From: Burkholderiales bacterium
GTDB taxonomy: Bacteria > Pseudomonadota > Gammaproteobacteria > Burkholderiales > Burkholderiaceae
Length of the DNA: 30,474 nt
Direction: 5' to 3'
Assembly: GCA_947372535.1 (NCBI GenBank)
Contig: CANBUA010000014.1
Location: forward strand, 1 to 30,474
The notes under the pieces are model-generated. The model had not been told where the DNA came from, ran no database searches, and saw only the letters and a list, made by a program, of their open reading frames with translations. Every line of letters begins with the position of its first letter. Positions within the stretch are counted from its first letter, which is position 1. Shown here one piece after another: positions 22,161 through 30,081 of the stretch. A program made the translations under genes and the position numbers.

Positions 22161-23192
22161 ATGACACCAGCACGACGCATCATCAAAGTGGCCGCGGTGC
22201 AGATGGCACCCGTGCTGAACGACGCGATGGGGACGCTGCACAAGGTCTTGAAGGCGATCGACGACGCGGCAGCGCTTGGCGTGCAGCTGATCGTCTTCCC
22301 CGAGACCTTCGTGCCTTACTACCCCTACTTCTCGTTCATCCGCCCGCCCGTGGCTTCGGGCGCGGAACACATGGCGCTGTACGAGCATGCGGTGGTGGTG
22401 CCCGGCCCGGTCACCGAGGCCGTGTCGCAACGGGCCCGGCAACACGGCATGGTCGTGGTGCTGGGCGTCAACGAGCGCGACCACGGCAGCATCTACAACG
22501 CCCAGCTCATCTTCGATGAGGCGGGCACCCTGCGCCTCAAGCGCCGCAAGCTCACCCCCACCTTCCATGAGCGCATGGTGTGGGGCCAGGGCGATGGCAG
22601 CGGCCTGAAGGTGGTCGATACGGCCGTGGGCCGCGTGGGCGCCCTGGCCTGCTGGGAGCACTACAACCCCCTGGCCCGCTATGCGCTGATGGCGCAACAC
22701 GAAGAGATCCACTGCGCGCAGTTCCCCGGCTCGCTGGTGGGGCCGATTTTTGCCGACCAGATGGAAGTGACCATCCGCCACCATGCGCTGGAAGCGGGCT
22801 GCTTCGTCATCAACAGCACGGGCTGGTTGACGGAAGCGCAGATCGCCTCGATCACGCCGGATGCGGGCCTGCAGAAGGCGCTGCGTGGCGGCTGCTGCAC
22901 GGCCATCGTGTCGCCCGAAGGGGCGCACGTGGTGCCGCCTATGAAGGAAGGCGAAGGCCTGCTGATCGCCGACCTGGACGTGAGCCTGGTCACCAAACGC
23001 AAACGGATGATGGATTCGGTGGGTCACTATGCCCGCCCCGAGTTATTGAGCCTGAACCTGGACGACCGGGCCACGGCGCCGGTGCATGTGCTGAGCCAGG
23101 TCGATGGCAGCCTGCCCTCGGCCGCGCCCGACGTGGCACCGGCAGGCACCTCGATGCCGGCGATCACACAGGCCCTCAGCCGCGTGGCCTGA
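22161..23192 (+). CDS. Nit6803-type nitrilase
   Basis: A 343-residue carbon-nitrogen hydrolase of the nitrilase branch. The triad is Glu48 ([15 protein letters not shown]), Lys130 ([14 protein letters not shown]) and Cys164 ([14 protein letters not shown]). The [10 protein letters not shown] signature is specific to nitrilases, as opposed to amidases. It should convert a nitrile to a carboxylic acid and ammonia in the cytoplasm, forming a spiral oligomer as in relatives. Members of this cluster type (Nit1C) are essential for cyanide assimilation in some pseudomonads, where the substrate is thought to be a nitrile formed from cyanide. The C-terminal 30 residues (Ala/Pro-rich) are variable. It is 16 bp upstream of the radical SAM gene. 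Confidence 0.96.
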   Translation: MTPARRIIKVAAVQMAPVLNDAMGTLHKVLKAIDDAAALGVQLIVFPETFVPYYPYFSFIRPPVASGAEHMALYEHAVVVPGPVTEAVSQRARQHGMVVVLGVNERDHGSIYNAQLIFDEAGTLRLKRRKLTPTFHERMVWGQGDGSGLKVVDTAVGRVGALACWEHYNPLARYALMAQHEEIHCAQFPGSLVGPIFADQMEVTIRHHALEAGCFVINSTGWLTEAQIASITPDAGLQKALRGGCCTAIVSPEGAHVVPPMKEGEGLLIADLDVSLVTKRKRMMDSVGHYARPELLSLNLDDRATAPVHVLSQVDGSLPSAAPDVAPAGTSMPAITQALSRVA

Positions 23193-23208
23193 ACCCTTGG
23201 AGACCCGC

Positions 23209-24393
23209 ATGAGCACCACCACCCACACCTCCTCCTCGCTGAGCCCCCAGGCCCGCGCGCTCATCACCGAGCTGCAGTCCAAGGGCCTGCGCCTGCAAGA
23301 CCCTGGGGCCGGTCTGCCCAGCCGCCGTGGCGGCGCGGGGCCCTCCGACCACAAGGCCGTGACCATCGACGGCCACACGGTGATGGTGCCGGTCCACACC
23401 GAGCCTGCCTTCAACTCGCCCTTTGTGGCCGAAGCGCCGGGCGCCGATGGTCGCAGCACGCTCAGGCACGCCAGCATCGCCATCGCGCAGATCGAGTTCC
23501 CGCGCACGCCGCGCTTCTATGCCCTGCACACGGCTGAGGGCGTACCCTATTCGCACATCGCTACCCTGCATGGCCGCGACGTGCTGGCCACCACGGTGCT
23601 GCAGACCTGCATCCGCTACGAGAGCCGCAAGAAGACCTGCCAGTTCTGCGCGATCGGCCAGTCGCTGTCGGCGGGCCGCACCATCGCCCACAAGACGCCG
23701 GCCCAACTGGCCGAGGTGGCCAAGGCCGCCGTCGAACTCGATGGCGTCCAGCACATGGTGCTGACCACTGGCACGCCTGCCACGTCGGACCGGGGTGCGG
23801 CCATCCTGGTGGACAGTGTGCGCGCCATCCGCGCTGCGGTGAACATCCCCATCCAGGTGCAGTGCGAGCCGCCGGACGACGACGCCTGGTTCGAGCGCCT
23901 GCGCGATGCCGGGGCCGACACCATCGGCATGCACCTTGAAGCCGTGACCACTGAGGTGCGTGAGCGCATCATGCCCGGCAAGGCCAGCGTGCCGCTGTCT
24001 CGCTATTTCAGCGCCTTTGACGCGGCCGTGAAGGTGTTCGGGCGCGGGCAGGTCAGCACCTACATCCTGGCCGGCCTGGGCGACAGCCGCGAGGCCATCC
24101 TGGACATGGGCCAGCGCCTGCTGGACATGGGCGTCTACCCCTTCGTTGTGCCCTTTGTGCCCATCAGCGGTACGCCCCTGGAAAGCCACCCGGCGCCGGA
24201 CCCGGCCTTCATGCGGGCGGTGCTGCAGCCGTTGGGCGAAATGGTGGCGGCCGCAGGGCTGCGCTCCACCGACATCAAGGCGGGCTGCGGCAAGTGCGGC
24301 GCGTGTTCTTCGTTGTCGGTGTACGAAGGCGGAGACGGGCATGAAGCTGCTTTGCCTGCGGTGCTGACGACCGCTGCGGCGCTCACCGCTTGA
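23209..24393 (+). CDS. MSMEG_0568 family radical SAM protein
   Basis: A 394-residue radical SAM enzyme. The cluster-binding cysteines are Cys134, Cys144 and Cys147 in CIRYESRKKTCQFC, a C-x9-C-x2-C spacing in place of the common C-x3-C-x2-C. A second motif, CGKCGAC (Cys360, 363, 366), near the C-terminus could bind an auxiliary cluster. The barrel includes HMVLTTGTPATSDRGAA, IQVQCEPPDD and GADTIGMHLEAV. It probably modifies a small molecule by radical chemistry. The ATG at 23209 has TTGGAG upstream and avoids overlap with the nitrilase. It is 9 bp before the GNAT gene. Confidence 0.95.
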   Translation: MSTTTHTSSSLSPQARALITELQSKGLRLQDPGAGLPSRRGGAGPSDHKAVTIDGHTVMVPVHTEPAFNSPFVAEAPGADGRSTLRHASIAIAQIEFPRTPRFYALHTAEGVPYSHIATLHGRDVLATTVLQTCIRYESRKKTCQFCAIGQSLSAGRTIAHKTPAQLAEVAKAAVELDGVQHMVLTTGTPATSDRGAAILVDSVRAIRAAVNIPIQVQCEPPDDDAWFERLRDAGADTIGMHLEAVTTEVRERIMPGKASVPLSRYFSAFDAAVKVFGRGQVSTYILAGLGDSREAILDMGQRLLDMGVYPFVVPFVPISGTPLESHPAPDPAFMRAVLQPLGEMVAAAGLRSTDIKAGCGKCGACSSLSVYEGGDGHEAALPAVLTTAAALTA

Positions 24394-24402
24394 AGGCTCG
24401 CC

Positions 24403-25044
24403 ATGCCAGCCGCCACCACGCACATCCCGTCCGCTCAAGCCCACCACGGCTTCGATCCCGACCTGTGGTGCGCCCTGCCTGCACCCTATGCGCCGTCCGA
24501 GTACCGCATCAAGGCCGTGAACGCGCCCTGGGAGCGCCAGGCAGCGCACGCCCTGCGCCGCAGCGTGTTCTGTCATGAACAAGGCCTCTTCCCCCGCGAC
24601 GACCGCGATGCCATCGACGACTGCGCCCAGTTGCTGGTGGCCTGCAGTTGCGTGGCCGGCGATTGCGACGAGGTGGTGGGCACGGTGCGCATCCACGAAG
24701 CGAGCCCCGGTGTGTGGTGGGGCTCGCGCCTGGCGGTCCACGCCGCCCACCGCGACAGCGGCCGGCTGGGCGCCACGCTCATCCGCCTGGCGGTGAGCTG
24801 GGCGCATGCGCAGGGCGCACAGGCCTTCTTTGCACACGTGCAGCAGCAAAACATCCCGCTCTTTCAGAAGTTGCACTGGCGGCTGCAGGACGAACTGCTG
24901 TGCCACGGCCACCCGCACGGCCTGATGCAGGCCAGCCTGGCGCACTACACGCCTTGCCACGCGCCCGAGTGGGGTTACCTCACCCTGGCTCAGGCTGGGC
25001 GTCCACGCGGACAAGGTCAGCCTCCCGTTCAGCCCGCGCACTGA
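24403..25044 (+). CDS. MSMEG_0567/Sll0786-type GNAT N-acetyltransferase
   Basis: A 213-residue GNAT-fold protein of the nitrogen-starvation cluster family. It contains LRRSVFCHEQGLFPRDDRDAIDD (about 51-73), then VGTVRIHEASPGVWWGSRLAVHAAHRDSGRLGATLI, which includes the acetyl-CoA-binding loop (R-x-x-G-R-L-G), and a conserved AQGAQAFFAHVQQQNIPLFQKLHW. It probably transfers an acyl group to an amine in the cluster's product. The C-terminal tail (GRPRGQGQPPVQPAH) is variable. In many relatives this domain and the following AIR-synthase-like domain are separate genes, as here. The gap to the next gene is 29 bp. Confidence 0.93.
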   Translation: MPAATTHIPSAQAHHGFDPDLWCALPAPYAPSEYRIKAVNAPWERQAAHALRRSVFCHEQGLFPRDDRDAIDDCAQLLVACSCVAGDCDEVVGTVRIHEASPGVWWGSRLAVHAAHRDSGRLGATLIRLAVSWAHAQGAQAFFAHVQQQNIPLFQKLHWRLQDELLCHGHPHGLMQASLAHYTPCHAPEWGYLTLAQAGRPRGQGQPPVQPAH

Positions 25045-25073
25045 AGCACGGCACACACAAGAGGCTTCACACC

Positions 25074-26195
25074 ATGAGCACGCTCATCACCCCATCGGCA
25101 ACGGCAGCCACCACGGCCACCGCCACCGGCCTCTCCCTGCCTCTGCCCGAGCTGGTCAGCTTCCTGCGGGCCAGCCGGGGCTTCACCCACAAGCGCGACA
25201 TCGCCGCCGTGATGGGCAGCCTCGCCCGCGCGCTGCCTGGTGGCTTGTCCGACACCACACTGGCTGTGCGAGAAGGCGTGCTGTTGGGAGACGACTGCGC
25301 CGCCATCCCCGATGCCGACGGCCACCTGCTGTTCGCCATCGAAGGCCTGGTGAGCGACTTCGTGGAGGCCATGCCATGGTTCGCCGGCTACTGCGCCGTG
25401 ATGGTCAACCTCAGCGACATCGCCGCCATGGGCGGCCGCCCCATCGCCGTGGTCGATGCGCTGTGGAGTGTCAACGCCGAACAGGCCGAGCCGCTGCTGC
25501 AAGGCATGGCCGCCGCATCGGCTGCCTATGGCGTGCCCATCGTGGGCGGCCACAGCAACCACCGTGCGGGCGCTGGCCAGTTGGCCGTGGCGGTGCTGGG
25601 TCGCGCACAGGCGCTGCTCTCCAGCTTTGCGGCGCAAGCCGGTCAGCGGCTGCTGATGGCCGTGGACCTGCGCGGCCATTGGCAAGGTCACTACCCCTTC
25701 TGGGATGCGTCCACCACCGCACGTCCCGAACAGCTGCGTGGCGACCTGGCCCTCATGGCCGAGCTGGCCGAAGACGGACTGTGCGCCAGCGCCAAGGACA
25801 TCAGCATGGCCGGCACCCTGGGTACCGTGCTGATGCTGCTGGAGTGCGCGGGCCTCGGCGGGCGCATCCGCCTGGAAGACATTCCCCACCCGCCTGGCCA
25901 TGGCCCGCTGGATGCTGCCGATGCCTGGCTGAGATGGCTGCAGGCCTTCCCCAGCTATGGCTACCTGCTGGCGGTGAACGATGAACATGCCCATGAGGTG
26001 AAGGCCCGCTTCCACACCCGCGGCATCGCCTGTGCCGACATCGGTGAGCTGGATGGCAGCGGCGAGGTCTGGCTCACGCACGGCGCCCCCGGCCGCCTCG
26101 ATGCCCCACCCACCGATCAAGCCTTGCTGTGGCACCTCCACCGAGAGCCCTTCATCGGTGCCCCCAAGCTGTCCACCCGGGAGACCACGGCATGA
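25074..26195 (+). CDS. Sll0787 family AIR-synthase-like protein
   Basis: A 373-residue protein of the PurM/AIR synthase superfamily. It has the ATP-binding GDDCAAIPDADGHLLFAIEG segment (72-91), VMVNLSDIAAMGGRPIAVVD (109-128), GGHSNHRAG, and a C-terminal domain with SAKDISMAGTLGTVLMLLE. These are the signatures of the AIR synthase fold, which phosphorylates or activates amides or formyl groups with ATP, as in PurM, SelD and ThiL. It likely activates a substrate made by the nitrilase or radical SAM step. The ATG at 25074 is chosen; the ORF upstream runs through the GNAT gene. Its stop overlaps the glycosyltransferase start (ATGA). Confidence 0.93.
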   Translation: MSTLITPSATAATTATATGLSLPLPELVSFLRASRGFTHKRDIAAVMGSLARALPGGLSDTTLAVREGVLLGDDCAAIPDADGHLLFAIEGLVSDFVEAMPWFAGYCAVMVNLSDIAAMGGRPIAVVDALWSVNAEQAEPLLQGMAAASAAYGVPIVGGHSNHRAGAGQLAVAVLGRAQALLSSFAAQAGQRLLMAVDLRGHWQGHYPFWDASTTARPEQLRGDLALMAELAEDGLCASAKDISMAGTLGTVLMLLECAGLGGRIRLEDIPHPPGHGPLDAADAWLRWLQAFPSYGYLLAVNDEHAHEVKARFHTRGIACADIGELDGSGEVWLTHGAPGRLDAPPTDQALLWHLHREPFIGAPKLSTRETTA

Positions 26196-27487
26196 GCCTG
26201 AACATCGCCCTGTTGATGCATTCGCTCAACCCGCGCGGCGGCGTGGTGCACACCCTGGAGCTGGCCGACGCCCTGTGCGCACGCGGCCACCAGGTCACCG
26301 TGTTCGCCGCAGCCAGGCCCGGTGAGGCGCTGTTCCGTGACACGCGTGCACGGCTGTCCATCGCGCCCCTCAACGCCACGGCGGCCTTGCCCGGCACCGA
26401 CCCGCTGGTCCATTCGGTGGGCAGCCGCATCGCGGCCCTGGTGGCGCATTTGCGGGAGCAGCCCGAGCTGCACACCTTCGACCTGATGCACGCGCAGTGC
26501 GGCATCACCGCCAATGCACTGGCCGCGCTGCACGAAGAGGGCCGCATCCCGGGCTTCGTGCGCACCGTGCACCACATCGACACCTTCGATGCACCCCAGG
26601 TGGCGCGTTGGCAGGCCCATGGCATCCGCGCCGCGGCCAGGGTCCTCTGTGTGAGCACCGTGTGGCAGCAGACCCTGGCACGCGACTGGGCGATCAGCGC
26701 CGACACCGTGCCCAATGGCGTCAACCTGGCCCGCTTCCATCACCCCGACGCGACCACCCTGGTCCACGACACGCCCTGGTTGCAGCGCTTCGGGCTGTTG
26801 ACGCCCGGGCCCGTGTGGCTGGCGTTGGGCGGCGTGGAGGCGCGCAAGAACACGATTGGCCTGCTGCAAGGCTTTGCCCAGGCCCGACAGCAGCAGCCCG
26901 ATGCCCGCCTGGTGATCGCCGGAGGCGCCAGCCTGCTGGACCACGACGCCTATGCCCAGCGCTTTGCCGAGTTGCGCCAGGCCTTGGGCCTGCAAGACGC
27001 CGTGCAGATTCTGGGTGCCTTGCCGGACGAGGCGCTGCCAGCGCTGTACCGCCGCGCCAGCGCACTGGCCATGCCTTCGCTGCAAGAGGGCTTTGGGCTG
27101 GTGGCGCTGGAGGCCCTGGCCTGCGGCACGCCAGCCATCGTGTCGCGCCGCGCGCCGTTCACCGAACACTTCCAGCCCGAAGACGTGCTGTGGTGCGCGC
27201 CCGAAGACCCGGCCAGCATCGCGCAAGCGCTGTGGCGCAGCCTGGGCCACACGCCTGAGGACCAGGCTCGTGTGGACACCCTGCTGGCCCGCGCGCCCGC
27301 GGTGTGCAAGGACATGAGCTGGGCGCGCAGCGCCGCGCGACATGAGGCCATCTACCTGCGCGAACTGAGCCGCCGCGCTTGCGGCCGCAGCCCCGAGCCT
27401 GGCGGTGAAGCCGGCGCCACCTCCGCACCGATCACCACATCGCCCCCCCCATCGACCACCCCCTTGAGCACCCGACACCATGCCTGA
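26192..27487 (+). CDS. MSMEG_0565 family glycosyltransferase (GT4-like)
   Basis: A 431-residue GT-B glycosyltransferase. The N-terminal domain has LLMHSLNPRGGVVHTLELAD (residues 7-26), and the C-terminal domain has the donor-binding segment PSLQEGFGLVALEALACGTP with the E-x7-E motif. It probably adds a sugar from a nucleotide donor to the cluster's product in the cytoplasm. Its start overlaps the AIR-synthase stop by 4 bp (ATGA). The last 35 residues are a Pro/Ser/Thr-rich tail that includes an eight-C run (27443-27450), and the end overlaps the next gene by 8 bp, so the tail may be a recent extension or frameshift product. Confidence 0.94.
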   Translation: MSLNIALLMHSLNPRGGVVHTLELADALCARGHQVTVFAAARPGEALFRDTRARLSIAPLNATAALPGTDPLVHSVGSRIAALVAHLREQPELHTFDLMHAQCGITANALAALHEEGRIPGFVRTVHHIDTFDAPQVARWQAHGIRAAARVLCVSTVWQQTLARDWAISADTVPNGVNLARFHHPDATTLVHDTPWLQRFGLLTPGPVWLALGGVEARKNTIGLLQGFAQARQQQPDARLVIAGGASLLDHDAYAQRFAELRQALGLQDAVQILGALPDEALPALYRRASALAMPSLQEGFGLVALEALACGTPAIVSRRAPFTEHFQPEDVLWCAPEDPASIAQALWRSLGHTPEDQARVDTLLARAPAVCKDMSWARSAARHEAIYLRELSRRACGRSPEPGGEAGATSAPITTSPPPSTTPLSTRHHA

Positions 27488-27764
27488 AATGCTGTTCACC
27501 GTGCGCTGGCCAGACGGCCAGACCAGCACCTGCTATTCACCTTCCCTGGTGGTGCAAGAGCACCTGCAGACCGGCCAGGCCTATGCCCTGGGCGACTTCC
27601 TGCAGCGCACGCACACCGCCTTGGAGATCGCGTCCGAACGCGTGCGCGCCAAGTACGGCTTTGCCTGTTCACGCGCCATGGACCAGTGGGCCGCCATCGA
27701 CGCCCATGCCCAAAGTTTCGCCCAGCAGCCCGACGCCCAGGTGACGGTTCTGCATTTCGAATGA
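27480..27764 (+). CDS. MSMEG_0570 family nitrogen-starvation protein
   Basis: A 94-residue protein of the MSMEG_0570 family. It contains MLFTVRWPDGQTSTCYSPSL at residues 4-23, then VVQEHLQTGQAYALGDFLQRTHTALEIASERVRAKYGFACSRAMDQW across about 24-70. No catalytic motif is evident. The Cys in the first strand (Cys18) and the Cys in FACSRA are conserved candidates for function. It could be a small partner of the flavoprotein or radical SAM enzyme. Its ATG lies 8 bp inside the end of the glycosyltransferase gene, so translation is coupled. Confidence 0.92.
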   Translation: MPEMLFTVRWPDGQTSTCYSPSLVVQEHLQTGQAYALGDFLQRTHTALEIASERVRAKYGFACSRAMDQWAAIDAHAQSFAQQPDAQVTVLHFE

Positions 27765-27801
27765 ACTGCCCCTGCACCACCACGCATGGAGGAATGCCCA
27801 C

Positions 27802-29145
27802 ATGAACACCACCACCACCACCACCCCCGCCGCAACGCATGTCCCCGGGCTGATCGTGGGCGCAGGCCAGGCCGGCCTGAGCCTGAGCGTCTATCTGCAA
27901 CAGCGCGGCATCGGCCACCTGCTGCTGGAAAAGCACACCCCCATGCACGCCTGGCGTCACCAGCGCTGGGACAACTTCTGCCTGGTCACGCCCAACTGGC
28001 AGTGCAAGCTGCCCGGCCACGAGTACACGGGCGACGAGCCCCACGGCTTCATGAAGAAGAAGGAAATCATTGCCTGGCTGGATGCCTTCCTGCTCAAGGT
28101 GAACCCACCCTTGCGCACCGGCGTGACGGTGAAGCTGGTGCAGCCGCGACCTGAGGGCGGCTACCTGGTGCAGACCAGCGTGGGCGACTTCACCGCCGAC
28201 CAGGTGGTGGTGTCGTCGGGCGGCTACCACCTGCCCATCGTGCCGCGGCTGGCCGAGCGCCTGCCGCGCGGCATCCTGCAGATCCACTCGGAGCAATTCC
28301 GCAACGCCGATCAGCTGCCACCGGGTGAGGTGCTGGTGGTGGGCTCGGGTCAGTCGGGCGCGCAGATCGCAGAAGACCTTCACCTGGCGGGACGCCGCGT
28401 GCACCTGGCCGTGGGCGATGCGCCGCGTTGCGCACGCTTCTATCGGGGCCGCGACGTGGTCGACTGGCTGGCCGACATGGGCTACTACGACATGCCCGTG
28501 GACAAGCACCCCTTGCGCGAAGGCGTGCGCGACAACACCAACCACTACGTGACGGGCCGCGATGGCGGGCGCGACATCGACCTGAGGGGCTTTGCCACGC
28601 AGGGCATGAAGCTCTACGGCCTGCTGCGCGAGTTGGACGATGCCGGTGGTGCGCCCACGCTTCGCTTTGACGACACGCTGGGTGCGACGCTGGACCGCGC
28701 CGATCAAACCTACAACGGCATCAACGCGGCCATCGACCAGCACATCGCCAAATTGGGCCTGGATGCCGATGGTTCATTGCCACCGCCTTCGGTGTACCAG
28801 GCCGTTTGGCAGCCGCAGGCGGTGGATGCCCAAGGGGCGAGTCCGCACACCCAACTGGACCTGGCGGCTCAGGGCATCAGTGTGGTGGTGTGGTGCATAG
28901 GCTTCCAGCCGGACTTTGCATGGGTGCAGGCCCCCGTGTTCAACGGGCGCGGGCAACCGGTGCACCAACGCGGCGTCACCGGCCAGCCGGGGCTGTATTT
29001 CCTGGGGCTGCCCTGGTTGTACACCTGGGGCTCCGGGCGCTTCTCGGGTGTCGCACGGGACGCGATGTTCCTGGCCGAACAGATCGAGAAGGCGGCTGGT
29101 TTGAGCCTGGGGGAGCCGATCGGGCAGGGTGAACTGGTGGGGTGA
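27802..29145 (+). CDS. MSMEG_0569 family flavin-dependent oxidoreductase
   Basis: A 447-residue FAD/NAD(P)H-binding protein of the monooxygenase type. The FAD motif is GAGQAG (20-25), and the NAD(P)H motif is GSGQSG (181-186) in VLVVGSGQSGAQIAEDL. It also contains WDNFCLVTPNWQCKLPGHEY (56-75) and a late GLPWLYTWGSGRFSGV segment. It resembles flavin N-hydroxylating or Baeyer-Villiger-type monooxygenases, so it may oxidise an N or C atom in the product. TGGAGG lies upstream of the ATG, and the (ACC)n start encodes a Thr run. It is the last gene of the cluster. Confidence 0.94.
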   Translation: MNTTTTTTPAATHVPGLIVGAGQAGLSLSVYLQQRGIGHLLLEKHTPMHAWRHQRWDNFCLVTPNWQCKLPGHEYTGDEPHGFMKKKEIIAWLDAFLLKVNPPLRTGVTVKLVQPRPEGGYLVQTSVGDFTADQVVVSSGGYHLPIVPRLAERLPRGILQIHSEQFRNADQLPPGEVLVVGSGQSGAQIAEDLHLAGRRVHLAVGDAPRCARFYRGRDVVDWLADMGYYDMPVDKHPLREGVRDNTNHYVTGRDGGRDIDLRGFATQGMKLYGLLRELDDAGGAPTLRFDDTLGATLDRADQTYNGINAAIDQHIAKLGLDADGSLPPPSVYQAVWQPQAVDAQGASPHTQLDLAAQGISVVVWCIGFQPDFAWVQAPVFNGRGQPVHQRGVTGQPGLYFLGLPWLYTWGSGRFSGVARDAMFLAEQIEKAAGLSLGEPIGQGELVG

Positions 29146-29163
29146 ACGGGTGGGGTGAACGGG
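29125..29163. repeat. 13-bp tandem repeat across the end of the flavoprotein gene
   Basis: TGGGGTGAACGGG occurs at 29138-29150 and 29151-29163, with an imperfect third copy at 29125-29137. The TGA stop (29143-29145) lies in the first perfect copy. Likely replication slippage with no obvious role. Confidence 0.7.
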
Positions 29164-29185
29164 TGGGCTCAGTTCGGCCCGGCCT

Positions 29186-30025
29186 TCAAGGCTTGGCCAG
29201 CCGGTCCAATTGGAAGCGTCGGCTCAGGATCGCATCCAGCACCCTGTCTGGCAACAGGCGCTTGAGCATCGGCAGCAGGCGGCTTTTTTCGCCAAACCGC
29301 AGCACAGGCGGGCAGTGGGGTGACATCAGCGCACCGACCACCTTTTGCGCAAATTGCTCCGCAGGCATGGCGTTCTTCTGCCCTTCCTGGGCCCTGTCCA
29401 TGATGCCTGCTTTCACGGGCTGGAAAGGTGAGTCGGCGTTGAGGCTGACCTTGTCACCGGCGGATTCGCCGAAGGCCGAGCGGATGCCGCCGGGTTGAAC
29501 CGTGACCACGGAGATGCCAAATGGGCGCAACTCCATGCGCAGCGAATCCGACATGGCATTGACTGCGGCCTTGCTGGCACAGTAGGGCGCGGCAAATGGC
29601 GTGGGGGTCACGCCAGAGATGCTGCTGACGTTGACGATCATGCCGCGGCGCCTGGCCACCATGTCAGGCAGCACCGCGCGGATCAAGGCCACTGGCGCAA
29701 ACAGGTTGACCTCGAACTGGTTGCGCCACGTGTCAGGCGAGGTGTCCAGCACGGGCCCCATGGCCCCATAGCCGGCGTTGTTGACCAACATGTGCACACG
29801 CAAGCCACTCGCCTGAAGCTCAAGGAGCAAGGCGTCAATCTGTGCCTGGTCGCACACATCCAGGGGCAAGGTCAGCATCCCTTCCGCCTTCAGGTCGGCG
29901 ATCGTGTCCAGCCGCCGCGCCGTGGCGCACACCGTCATGCCCATGCGATGAAATTGGCGCGCCAAGGCCTTGCCGATCCCTGAGCCGCAACCTGTGATCA
30001 AAACGGTGTCTTTGGCGCTGTGCAT
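29186..30025 (-). CDS. SDR-family oxidoreductase
   Basis: A 279-residue classical SDR with TGCGSGIG (residues 11-18), NNAGYG, the catalytic SSISGVTPTPFAAPYCASKAA segment containing Ser and YCASK, and VTVQPGGIRSAF. The C-terminal part (QPVKAGIMDRAQ, then MPAEQFAQKVVGALMSP) fits the group of SDRs similar to retinol dehydrogenase-like/YbbO-type enzymes. The ATG at 30025 is the family start. It lies 56 bp downstream of a probable TetR regulator on the same strand, which may regulate it. It converges on the Nit1C-type cluster (40-bp gap), so it is not part of that operon. Confidence 0.92.
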   Translation of the reverse strand: MHSAKDTVLITGCGSGIGKALARQFHRMGMTVCATARRLDTIADLKAEGMLTLPLDVCDQAQIDALLLELQASGLRVHMLVNNAGYGAMGPVLDTSPDTWRNQFEVNLFAPVALIRAVLPDMVARRRGMIVNVSSISGVTPTPFAAPYCASKAAVNAMSDSLRMELRPFGISVVTVQPGGIRSAFGESAGDKVSLNADSPFQPVKAGIMDRAQEGQKNAMPAEQFAQKVVGALMSPHCPPVLRFGEKSRLLPMLKRLLPDRVLDAILSRRFQLDRLAKP

Positions 30026-30081
30026 GTGTTGGTCTGTGAGGGGGAATTGGTCAGTGGGCGTGCGGCGCTTCGCGTTGGGCG

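Noticed and set aside
23176..25056. A 626-codon minus-strand open frame opposite the radical SAM and GNAT genes
   Set aside because: It is antisense to two well-recognised genes, has no domain and is Ala/Arg/Gly/His-rich, as expected from GC-rich antisense frames.
26117..27529. A 470-codon minus-strand open frame opposite the glycosyltransferase gene
   Set aside because: The glycosyltransferase is certain; the antisense frame has no recognisable motif and its composition is GC-driven.
27805..27830. (ACC)n run at the start of the MSMEG_0569 gene as a phase-variable repeat
   Set aside because: It is a triplet repeat coding for Thr, so length changes keep the frame; several genes here start with similar Thr/Ser codons.
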